In this document: piece by piece, positions 1 through 5,829 of the stretch
Position numbering within the stretch: the first letter of the stretch is position 1
Layout of the letters: every line of letters starts with the position of its first letter
DNA from: an uncultured bacterium
GTDB lineage: Bacteria; Cyanobacteriota; Vampirovibrionia; Gastranaerophilales; Gastranaerophilaceae
Direction of reading: 5' to 3'
Assembly: GCA_900556295.1 (NCBI GenBank)
Contig: USOK01000103.1
Coordinates: 1-6,084, forward strand
DNA length: 6,084 nucleotides
Translations under genes and position numbers: made by a program
The notes under the pieces: generated by a model
The model's database searches: none
Told to the model about the DNA's origin: nothing
Seen by the model: the letters and a program-made list of their open reading frames with translations, nothing else

Positions 1-45
1 TTAGGAGGTTTTTAATAATTATTTACCAAGGAATAATTTTGGTTT

Positions 46-1599
46 TTATGCTTCAACTTTAGTTTTAGGCATTCTTTTGCTTTTTTGTTTTTCTTCAAGA
101 CGTTTTTGGCTGTATCCGTATGTAGCGTAAATCAAAACTCCGATTAACAACCACAATGGGAAGTACAACGAAGATGTTGTTAAAAATTTCATTGAAAACA
201 CCATTAAGCCACCACATGTAATTATTCCTAAAATAGGAAATACTGGCGAAAATGGAACTTTGAAAGGTCTTGGTCTGTCCGGATCTGTTTTTCTTAAAAT
301 CAAAACTGCTATGCAAATTATAATAAATGACGTAAATGTTCCGAAATTACACAACTCCGCTGATATGTTTAAATCCATAAATAACGCACATATAACAACT
401 ACGATCCCAGAAATCCAAGTCAAAACATGCGGGGTTCTGTATTTTTTATGTATTAATCTCAAAGATTTAGGTAAAAATCTATCCCTGCTCATTGCATATA
501 AAATTCTTGTTGTTCCTAATTGATATATTAAGAGAACAGATGTTAATGCACAAAGTGCGCCAATAGAAATTAATCCCGCAAACCAGTTCATTCCAATAGC
601 TCTCATTGCATGTGCAATCGGAGCTTGAATGTCAATATGCCCAAGAGGAACATTCCCGGTCAAAACAAGAGCAACACAAACGTACAAAATTGTACAAATT
701 ATAAGTGTTCCTAATATTGCGATAGGTAAATCCCTTTGTGGGTTTTCAGTTTCTTCTGCAGTTGTCGAAATTGCATCAAATCCGATATATGCAAAGAAAA
801 TTAAAAATGCTCCCATAAATACGCCTTCAAAACCGTTTGGCGCAAACGGAACCCAATTCTCAGGCTTAACATAAAATGCTCCAACAACAATAAATGAGAT
901 AATCATGAACATGTTTACACCGACCATTATGCTGGCAAATCTAGTTGATTCTTTTACTCCTTTGATTAAAAGTACTGTTAAAAGAAGAACAATTACCATT
1001 GCAGGAATGTTGATTGCTACCGGAATTTTGTCAAACAAGTATGGCATTTGGGTGTGCGGATCCAAGCCGAATTTGTCGCAGTATGACAGCATATACCTAA
1101 AATCTGTTCTTAGCCACAACGGATAATTTACAATAAAGTCAGGTAAAATGTGTTTAAAGCCTTTTAAAAATTGTACAAAATACCCAGTCCAAGCGCAAGC
1201 TACTGTAATATTCCCAATTGCATATTCAAGCATTAAAATCCAGCCTACCATCCATGCCATAAATTCACCCATTGTTGCATAAGTGTATGTGTATGCACTT
1301 CCGGCAACAGGTATCATTGCCGCGATTTCAGAATAACAAAGAGCTGAAAATACGCATGCAACAGCTGCCAATACCATTGAAATAACAATCGCAGGACCTG
1401 CTCCGGCACTCTCTGGACCACCTTGAATGGCAGAACCGATAATTGTAAAAATCCCGGTGCCGACAACAGCGCCAATCCCTAAGACTATAAGGTCGAAAAC
1501 ATTTAAAGTCTTTTTCAACTCAGATTTTTTACTTACAGCTATTAGTTCGTCGGGGCTCTTCTTTTTTAATGCATTTTTTATTATAGATTTTAATTCCAT
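46..1599 (-). CDS. APC-superfamily amino acid permease (CAT/YfnA-like), second copy of a tandem pair
   Basis: A 517-aa inner-membrane permease with about twelve hydrophobic segments (roughly 33-55, 66-92, 113-140, 195-212, 222-243, 257-278, 292-313, 337-360, 390-408, 418-436, 451-470, 478-496). Family hallmarks are visible: the TM1 glycine motif GAVVGTGIF (43-51), which in APC transporters binds the substrate carboxylate; AGSAYTYTYATMGE in TM3 (99-112); FFAYIGFDA in TM6 (268-275) followed by AEETENPQRDLP; RILYAMSRDRFLP after TM8; and RKTDPDRPRPFKVP near the C-terminus. Family knowledge suggests uptake of amino acids, often proton-coupled; the substrate cannot be read from sequence. The start is fixed by the TAATG overlap with the upstream paralog's stop, with only a weak purine-rich stretch (AAGAAA) as ribosome site, so translation is probably coupled. 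Oddity: the TM5 lysine of ApcT-like carriers is Asn229 here. The TM3-TM4 loop (about 150-194) is the part most unlike the paralog. Family assignment is secure; direction and substrate are not. Confidence 0.93.
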   Translation of the reverse strand: MELKSIIKNALKKKSPDELIAVSKKSELKKTLNVFDLIVLGIGAVVGTGIFTIIGSAIQGGPESAGAGPAIVISMVLAAVACVFSALCYSEIAAMIPVAGSAYTYTYATMGEFMAWMVGWILMLEYAIGNITVACAWTGYFVQFLKGFKHILPDFIVNYPLWLRTDFRYMLSYCDKFGLDPHTQMPYLFDKIPVAINIPAMVIVLLLTVLLIKGVKESTRFASIMVGVNMFMIISFIVVGAFYVKPENWVPFAPNGFEGVFMGAFLIFFAYIGFDAISTTAEETENPQRDLPIAILGTLIICTILYVCVALVLTGNVPLGHIDIQAPIAHAMRAIGMNWFAGLISIGALCALTSVLLIYQLGTTRILYAMSRDRFLPKSLRLIHKKYRTPHVLTWISGIVVVICALFMDLNISAELCNFGTFTSFIIICIAVLILRKTDPDRPRPFKVPFSPVFPILGIITCGGLMVFSMKFLTTSSLYFPLWLLIGVLIYATYGYSQKRLEEKQKSKRMPKTKVEA

Positions 1600-3191
1600 T
1601 ATTTCATCATTTCTTGTTTTTTTAGTTGTACTTTTTCTGCGTGAACTTTATTTTCGTTAAGTCTATTTTTTACAAAACCGTATAATAGATAAATTAAAGC
1701 TCCAAAACCTAACCAAACAGGGAATAACAGTGCAGAACCTGAAGGCTGCATAGATTTATAAATCATTAATCCGCCACAGCAAATAATGCCTAGTGCCGGA
1801 GTAACCGGCGAAAAAGGTACTTTGAATGGTCTCGGTCTATTAGGATCTGTTTTTCTTAAAATTAATACAGCAACACAAACAATTATGAATGATGTGAATG
1901 TTCCGTAATTGCAAAGCTCAGCTGCAATATCTAAATTAAGTGTCAAAATCCCAACAACTGCTAAAATTCCAACAGTCCAAGTTAAAAGAGCTGGAGTGTG
2001 AAATTTAGGGTGAAGTTTTTGAAATCTTTGAGAAATAAAGTGATCTCTGCTCATTGCATACAAAATTCTTGTTGCAGCCATTTCTAATACCAACAATACA
2101 GATGTCAATCCGGCTAATGAACCAATTGAAATTAATCCTGCTGCCCAGTTCATTTTTAGCATTGTCATACAATAAGCCATTGGAGCTTTCAAAAATGCCA
2201 TTGGAACGGGCCCAGCCGTTTTTTGTAAACCAGTCAAAACAAGTGCAACAGATACATATACAACTGTTGTTATGATTAATGATCCGATAATTCCAATAGG
2301 CAAGTCTTTTTGAGGGTTCTTACATTCTTCTGCCGCAGTTGCTAAAGCATCAAATCCAATGTATGCAAAGAAAATTAGAAATGCACCTGCAAAAATTCCG
2401 GCCGCACCATTTGGAGCAAACGGAGTCCAGTTCTCGGGTCTTACGAAGAAAGCGCCTGCAACAACAAATAAAGCGATTACCGCAAGTTTGATAAATACCA
2501 TTACACCAGCCATTTTAGTAGAATCTTTTGTTCCTTTTACCAAAATCATAGTTGTTAAAAGAACAATTACGATTGCAGGTAAATTAACACAAATCGGTAG
2601 TCCGAATAATGTCGGAACATGTACTTCAGGGGTTTCTGCAATGATTTTAGCTGCAGAAAAAGTATCGTTAACCATCCAAACAGGTGGATGGGCAAGCCAA
2701 GCTGGCAAAACATGTTCAAAACCGCTCAAAAATTGAACAAAGTGGTTTGACCAAGCGCAAGCTACAGCAATAAATCCGATTGCATATTCAAGCATTAATA
2801 CCCAACCTACCATCCAGGCTGCGAATTCGCCTAAAGTAGCGAATGTGTATGTGTACGCCCCTCCGGCAACTGGAATCATTGTTGCAAATTCTGAATAGCA
2901 TAATGCTGAAAAAATACATGCAAATGCTGCAATAATCATTGATACCACAAGTGCAGGACCAGCTCCTAAAGAAGAGCCATCTGCGCTGCCTGCTGCTGCA
3001 ATTCCGACAACGGCAAAAATGCCTGATCCGATAATTGCGCCGACACCGAGAATAATTAAATCAAAAACTCCGAGAGTTTTTTCTAATCCTTCTGCTTTTG
3101 CTTCCGCAAGCATTTCATCCGGATTTTTAATTCTTGTAATTGTTTTCAAAAAATTGCGAGAAAGTGTCGCACGGTGAAATTTTTCAGCCAT
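1599..3191 (-). CDS. APC-superfamily amino acid permease (CAT/YfnA-like), first copy of a tandem pair
   Basis: A 530-aa polytopic permease and close paralog of the next gene; a hand alignment of residues 429-477 with 419-467 of that gene gives 42 identities in 49. It carries the TM1 motif GAIIGSGIF (51-59), AGGAYTYTFATLGE (109-122), FFAYIGFDA (274-281) with AEECKNPQKDLP, RILYAMSRDHFIS (375-387), and RKTDPNRPRPFKVP. TM5 keeps the lysine (Lys235, in VFIKLAV) that aligns with the proton-coupling lysine of ApcT/GkApcT, so proton-driven amino acid import is the best inference. It has a good ribosome site, AAGGAAAA, four bases before the ATG, and lies 22 bases after the glyQ stop, so it is very likely cotranscribed with glyQ. 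Its stop TAA shares a base with the next ATG. The N-terminal 40 residues are basic and cytoplasmic, and the C-terminal tail is Lys-rich. Being in a glyQ operon hints at glycine or another small amino acid as substrate, but that is inference only. Confidence 0.94.
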   Translation of the reverse strand: MAEKFHRATLSRNFLKTITRIKNPDEMLAEAKAEGLEKTLGVFDLIILGVGAIIGSGIFAVVGIAAAGSADGSSLGAGPALVVSMIIAAFACIFSALCYSEFATMIPVAGGAYTYTFATLGEFAAWMVGWVLMLEYAIGFIAVACAWSNHFVQFLSGFEHVLPAWLAHPPVWMVNDTFSAAKIIAETPEVHVPTLFGLPICVNLPAIVIVLLTTMILVKGTKDSTKMAGVMVFIKLAVIALFVVAGAFFVRPENWTPFAPNGAAGIFAGAFLIFFAYIGFDALATAAEECKNPQKDLPIGIIGSLIITTVVYVSVALVLTGLQKTAGPVPMAFLKAPMAYCMTMLKMNWAAGLISIGSLAGLTSVLLVLEMAATRILYAMSRDHFISQRFQKLHPKFHTPALLTWTVGILAVVGILTLNLDIAAELCNYGTFTSFIIVCVAVLILRKTDPNRPRPFKVPFSPVTPALGIICCGGLMIYKSMQPSGSALLFPVWLGFGALIYLLYGFVKNRLNENKVHAEKVQLKKQEMMK

Positions 3192-3194
3192 CTA

Positions 3195-3202
3195 TTTTCC
3201 TT
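3195..3202 (-). promoter_or_regulatory. Ribosome binding site of the first permease gene
   Basis: AAGGAAAA on the minus strand, ending three bases before the ATG at 3191, lies within the 22-base gap after glyQ. It is the clearest Shine-Dalgarno in the left block and shows that this permease can be translated independently of glyQ, unlike the next permease, which relies on the TAATG overlap. Confidence 0.65.
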
Positions 3203-3213
3203 ATAATTCTAAC

Positions 3214-4086
3214 TTACTTGCAAAGAGGGAATCCCATTTCTTTTCTTTGCTCTACATATAATCTAGCAACAGCAGAAGCCATTGTTCTAACTCTATTAAT
3301 GAAGTTAATTCTTTCATCTTTACTGATTACGCCTCTTGCATCAAGCAAGTTGAAAGTGTGAGAACATTTCAAAACGTAATCATAAGCCGGCAAAACAAGT
3401 TTTGCATTAATACAATTATCAACTTCTTTTTGATATAAATCAAATGCTGTAAATAAAGCTTTGGCATCGCTAACTTCAAAATTGTACTTAGATTGCTCAA
3501 TCTCATTTTGCAAAAAGATTTCGCCATATTTTAATGTATCATTCCACATAATGTCGTATACAGATTCTTTGTTTTGAAGATACATTGCGATACGTTCCAA
3601 GCCGTAAGTCAATTCAAGCGCAACCGGCTTAACCTCAACTCCACCTACTTGTTGAAAATAAGTAAATTGTGTGATTTCCATACCATCTAGCCAAACTTCC
3701 CAGCCTACACCGGCAGCACCAAGAGTTGGAGATTCCCAGTTGTCCTCAACAAAACGAACATCATGTTCTTTCAAGTCAATTCCCATTGCTTCCAAACTCT
3801 GCAAATAAAGTTCTTGTGCATTATCAGGAGATGGTTTCAAGATAACCTGAAACTGATAATAATGTCCTAGTCTGTTTGGGTTTTCACCATATCTTGCATC
3901 TGTCGGACGTCTGCAAGGTTCAATCATTGCAGTGTGCCAAGGTTCAGGACCCAATGAACGCAAAAATGTTGCAGGGTTCATTGTAGATGCACCTTTTTCA
4001 ATGTCATAAGGTTGTTGAATTATACAACCGTAATCTGACCAAAATTTTTGTAAATTAAAAACTAGTTCTTGAAAATTTAATGCCAT
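3214..4086 (-). CDS. glyQ: Glycyl-tRNA synthetase, alpha subunit
   Basis: A 290-aa cytoplasmic class II aminoacyl-tRNA synthetase subunit. The alpha chain forms glycyl-adenylate and works with the beta chain (GlyS) in an alpha2beta2 enzyme that charges tRNA-Gly. Recognition is strong along the whole length (numbering from the ATG): FWSDYGCIIQQP near the N-terminus, RRPTDARYGENPNR (59-72, motif 2 region), HYYQFQVILKPSPDN, DVRFVEDNWESPTLGA, GWEVWLDGMEITQFTYFQQ, TYGLERIAMY (160-169, motif 3), and KCSHTFNLLDARGVIS near the C-terminus. Length is usual for GlyQ. An upstream in-frame TTG at 4098 would add four residues (MEYV), but I chose the ATG at 4086 because TGGAA lies six bases before it, nothing similar precedes the TTG, and family members start near this point. 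The gene heads an operon with two amino acid permeases. No glyS follows, so the partner must be encoded elsewhere, as is common in the cyanobacterial lineage. Confidence 0.97.
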   Translation of the reverse strand: MALNFQELVFNLQKFWSDYGCIIQQPYDIEKGASTMNPATFLRSLGPEPWHTAMIEPCRRPTDARYGENPNRLGHYYQFQVILKPSPDNAQELYLQSLEAMGIDLKEHDVRFVEDNWESPTLGAAGVGWEVWLDGMEITQFTYFQQVGGVEVKPVALELTYGLERIAMYLQNKESVYDIMWNDTLKYGEIFLQNEIEQSKYNFEVSDAKALFTAFDLYQKEVDNCINAKLVLPAYDYVLKCSHTFNLLDARGVISKDERINFINRVRTMASAVARLYVEQRKEMGFPLCK

Positions 4087-4092
4087 AACATA

Positions 4093-4097
4093 TTCCA
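4093..4097 (-). promoter_or_regulatory. Weak ribosome binding site deciding the glyQ start
   Basis: On the minus strand TGGAA sits six bases before the ATG at 4086. The alternative TTG codon at 4098 overlaps this site and has no purine-rich sequence ahead of it. The site is partly inside a perfect 10-bp palindrome, CAATATATTG (4096-4105), which could modulate access to it. Confidence 0.5.
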
Positions 4098-4122
4098 ATA
4101 TATTGTACTAATAACACTTATT

Positions 4123-4156
4123 GCACGCTAAAAAGAACTATCCTCCTATAACGTGC
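4123..4156 (-). promoter_or_regulatory. Stem-loop in the glyQ leader with an AGGAGG loop
   Basis: Read on the minus strand, GCACGTTA pairs with TAGCGTGC (8 bp, one G-U) around an 18-base loop, TAGGAGGATAGTTCTTTT. The G-U becomes a C-A mismatch on the plus strand, so the fold favours an RNA of the glyQ direction. Within the loop AGGAG can pair with TTCTT through further A-U, G-C and G-U pairs, leaving a GATAG tip. The loop holds a perfect AGGAGG with no start codon at useful distance. A smaller hairpin, AATAA-GTG-TTATT, follows at once (4110-4122). It lacks T-box and glycine-riboswitch signatures. Function unknown; a translational or transcript-stability element is possible. Confidence 0.45.
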
Positions 4157-4161
4157 TTTTC

Positions 4162-4184
4162 TATGCTACGACGAACATAGCATA
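4162..4184. repeat. Perfect 7-bp inverted repeat in the divergent promoter region (possible operator)
   Basis: TATGCTA (4162-4168) and TAGCATA (4178-4184) are exact reverse complements separated by nine bases, CGACGAACA. The centre-to-centre distance is 16 bases. It lies between the two divergent genes and overlaps a candidate glyQ promoter, so an operator for a dimeric regulator fits. It could equally be an RNA hairpin if glyQ transcription begins further upstream. The centre is locally GC-richer than the AT-rich surroundings. No regulator gene is in the window. Confidence 0.4.
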
Positions 4185-4191
4185 ATTGCAA
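4163..4191 (-). promoter_or_regulatory. Candidate sigma70-like promoter for glyQ and the permeases
   Basis: On the minus strand TTGCAA (4191-4186) and TAGCAT (4168-4163) are 17 bases apart, each matching four of six consensus bases. Transcription would start near 4156, exactly at the leader stem-loop, giving an untranslated leader of about 70 bases. A competing match lies upstream: TTGAAC (4235-4230), 18 bases, TAATAT (4211-4206). Chance matches are easy in DNA this AT-rich, so neither is firm. Confidence 0.25.
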
Positions 4192-4230
4192 ATTTATGTT
4201 TCCAAATATTAAGTTTTCTCTATATTAGAG

Positions 4231-4258
4231 TTCAAAAATTTTATTTACGTGTTTTAAT
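4231..4258 (+). promoter_or_regulatory. Candidate promoter for the kinase-like gene, possibly leaderless
   Basis: TTCAAA (4231-4236), a 16-base spacer and TTTAAT (4253-4258; five of six consensus bases) would put the transcription start at or next to the A of the ATG at 4265. An alternative is TTTCCA (4199-4204), 16 bases, TATATT (4221-4226), giving a leader of about 30 bases. Either way no Shine-Dalgarno precedes the gene. Confidence 0.25.
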
Positions 4259-4264
4259 TTTGAT

Positions 4265-5794
4265 ATGAAAATTTCTGCAATTAATAATAATCAAAATACT
4301 CAAAATCGTCAGCCTAATTTTACAGGTTTGACAAAAATAATGAAGCGAAAAATCTATGTTGATGGGAAAAAAGATATTCTGAAAATTATAGGAAATAGGC
4401 AAGAATCTCAGAGTACGATAGTTGGTCAGCTCCCAAAAGGAATGTTTGCTAATTTAAGTATTGGAAAAACAAAAGAACAAATTGTTCAAGCAATTAATGA
4501 TATTATGTCTACATTTGGCGCTTCGGCTGAAGAAATCAGAGGTTATGTCCCAGGTGCAAAAGCTTCTGTGGCAGAATACAGAAACAAAAGAAGCAATTCT
4601 ACTGTTGAAAAGATTAAATCTGTTTTAGAAAAATATAATTTGACTAATAAAAAGGAAGAAGTGGACTTGGAATTTTTAGGCAGAGGCGATTATGGTTCTG
4701 CGTATAAAATAAAAGGTGTGCATGATGATTTTACAAATGATGATTATATTCTAAAAGTGCACACTGTTGCTGATAGAGGACCAGATTGGCATAGGTTTAA
4801 AAGTCATGGAAATTATGCAGAAATAAATACAGCGGAATATTGGTCAAACAATTGGGGGGAAAACACTCAACGAGGAAAATTCTATTTTGGAGATATCAAT
4901 AAAGGTTATATGATTGATAATTTTATTGATCAGAATACTCTCCCTTATAAGAAGCATGTTAATGAGTATACATCTGGGCTAAAGTTAACAGATGAAGAAC
5001 TTGCACAAAACGGCCACAATAAAATTAATGGTTATAGTATTGATTGGGGTGGAGTTCGAGTTGTTAATCGTATTAAAAATGAAAGTAAAACGGCTAGAAA
5101 AGTTTTGAATGATATAAAGAAAACAGATAGGCAATTTAGAGAACAAAAATGGTGGCAAACTTATTATAATAAACGTGATTACGATGAAACTCAGAAACTT
5201 GCTGGTTTAGCTTTATCTATAAAACATTTGCCAGAATCTAAAAAGGCTGCTTATATTGATAAATGTATGAGTTCCAATAAGCCTATGGTGGATCAAGCTC
5301 TTGGATATGTTTTAAAATATTTGCCTCATGAAGAGGCTCAGAAATATTATCAAAAACTGATGGCAAGAAATGAAGAGGTTACACAGACAATTCTAATGAA
5401 TGAAATTCCACTGTTAGCTAGGAAGCCACTGCCAGAGGCTTATGATGATATGAATGTTCCGAAGGATCAAATATTCCCTGAAAAAATAAAAACGTTTTAT
5501 GATATTTCTAAGAAGTATGTAATTCCGCAGGCTCAAGAACATCTTGCAAGTTATGTTCATTTGTTGCCGTCAGAATATATAATGCCGGAGTTTAGAGATT
5601 TAGTAAAGCTCGGCGATTATAATATTTATGATAGGTTGTTACACAAAATTAGAATTGTTCCAGAAGAGGAATTTCCGGCAAGCTTGAAACTAGAAATGTT
5701 AAGTGAGCTGGAGAATAGTATTGAAGATCCTTATTTAAAACAACATGCACAAAAAATTAAGATAGCGACCATTCGGAAAACTCTTGATGATTAG
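4265..5794 (+). CDS. Hypothetical protein with a divergent protein-kinase-like core and helical-repeat C-terminus
   Basis: A 509-aa soluble protein of no family I can name; there is no signal peptide or membrane segment. Residues 1-21 are Asn/Gln-rich and end in PNFTG (17-21). Residues 25-130 are mixed and mostly polar. A kinase-like core follows: glycine-rich loop LGRGDYGSAYKI (138-149), a VAIK-type lysine (Lys164 in YILKV), a candidate helix-C glutamate (Glu186 in YAEIN), a hinge-like strand GYMIDNFID (214-222), and IDWGG (259-263) in the DFG position. A possible catalytic aspartate is Asp243, 17 residues before Asp260 (18 in PKA), with Asn249 near the metal-binding Asn; the HRD His-Arg is absent. 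The helix D-E region is short, as in small effector kinases. Residues about 305-505 are all-helical, with Leu/Val-Pro turns at 322, 353, 389, 434 and 465, resembling HEAT-like repeats. No ribosome site precedes the ATG. Kinase-like fold is inference from motifs; activity and role are unknown. An effector or antitoxin-like pseudokinase are alternatives. Confidence 0.85.
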   Translation: MKISAINNNQNTQNRQPNFTGLTKIMKRKIYVDGKKDILKIIGNRQESQSTIVGQLPKGMFANLSIGKTKEQIVQAINDIMSTFGASAEEIRGYVPGAKASVAEYRNKRSNSTVEKIKSVLEKYNLTNKKEEVDLEFLGRGDYGSAYKIKGVHDDFTNDDYILKVHTVADRGPDWHRFKSHGNYAEINTAEYWSNNWGENTQRGKFYFGDINKGYMIDNFIDQNTLPYKKHVNEYTSGLKLTDEELAQNGHNKINGYSIDWGGVRVVNRIKNESKTARKVLNDIKKTDRQFREQKWWQTYYNKRDYDETQKLAGLALSIKHLPESKKAAYIDKCMSSNKPMVDQALGYVLKYLPHEEAQKYYQKLMARNEEVTQTILMNEIPLLARKPLPEAYDDMNVPKDQIFPEKIKTFYDISKKYVIPQAQEHLASYVHLLPSEYIMPEFRDLVKLGDYNIYDRLLHKIRIVPEEEFPASLKLEMLSELENSIEDPYLKQHAQKIKIATIRKTLDD

Positions 5795-5818
5795 TTTTGT
5801 GATATTCTTGTTTACATT

Positions 5819-5824
5819 AAGGAG
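5819..5824 (+). promoter_or_regulatory. Ribosome binding site of the P-loop kinase gene
   Basis: AAGGAG five bases before the ATG at 5830 is the strongest Shine-Dalgarno serving a gene in the window, and it fixes that start. It contrasts with the neighbouring upstream gene, which has none. The 35-base gap between the two genes shows no terminator hairpin, so cotranscription is possible. Confidence 0.75.
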
Positions 5825-5829
5825 AAATT

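Noticed and set aside
3..8. AGGAGG at the left edge as a ribosome site
   Set aside because: No plus-strand start codon lies within 5-12 bases, and the sequence to the right is antisense to the permease.
25..47. Stem-loop followed by T-run after the second permease
   Set aside because: ACCAAGG/TTTTGGT with loop AATAA is followed by T's only on the plus strand, whereas the adjacent gene is on the minus strand. In the minus direction the inner pairs become A-C mismatches and the 3' side is A/T mixed. It is too weak to call a terminator of this operon; it could end a plus-strand gene left of the window.
2359..2736. Open frame of 125 codons on the plus strand
   Set aside because: It lies entirely antisense to the first permease gene, whose frame is fully supported by family motifs; its low-complexity Ala/Thr/Lys content is what the reverse strand of a membrane-protein gene produces. 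The other short plus-strand frames inside 46-3361 and the short minus-strand frame at 95-316 were dropped for the same reason.
4096..4098. TTG start adding four residues to GlyQ
   Set aside because: No ribosome site precedes it, it overlaps the TGGAA that serves the ATG at 4086, and the extra residues are not a recognised part of the family.
4123..4147. Short leader peptide using the AGGAGG of the glyQ leader
   Set aside because: No ATG, GTG or TTG falls at a workable distance; the nearest GTG reads only one further codon before a stop.
4087..4264. T-box leader or glycine riboswitch upstream of glyQ
   Set aside because: No T-box-type conserved bulge sequence, specifier loop or terminator/antiterminator pair is visible, and no tandem glycine aptamer core. 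The region is too short and AT-rich for either.
4265..5794. Aminoglycoside-phosphotransferase-type resistance gene
   Set aside because: The IDWGG segment recalls such enzymes, but the HGDLHPGN-type catalytic loop is absent and length and C-terminal half do not fit.
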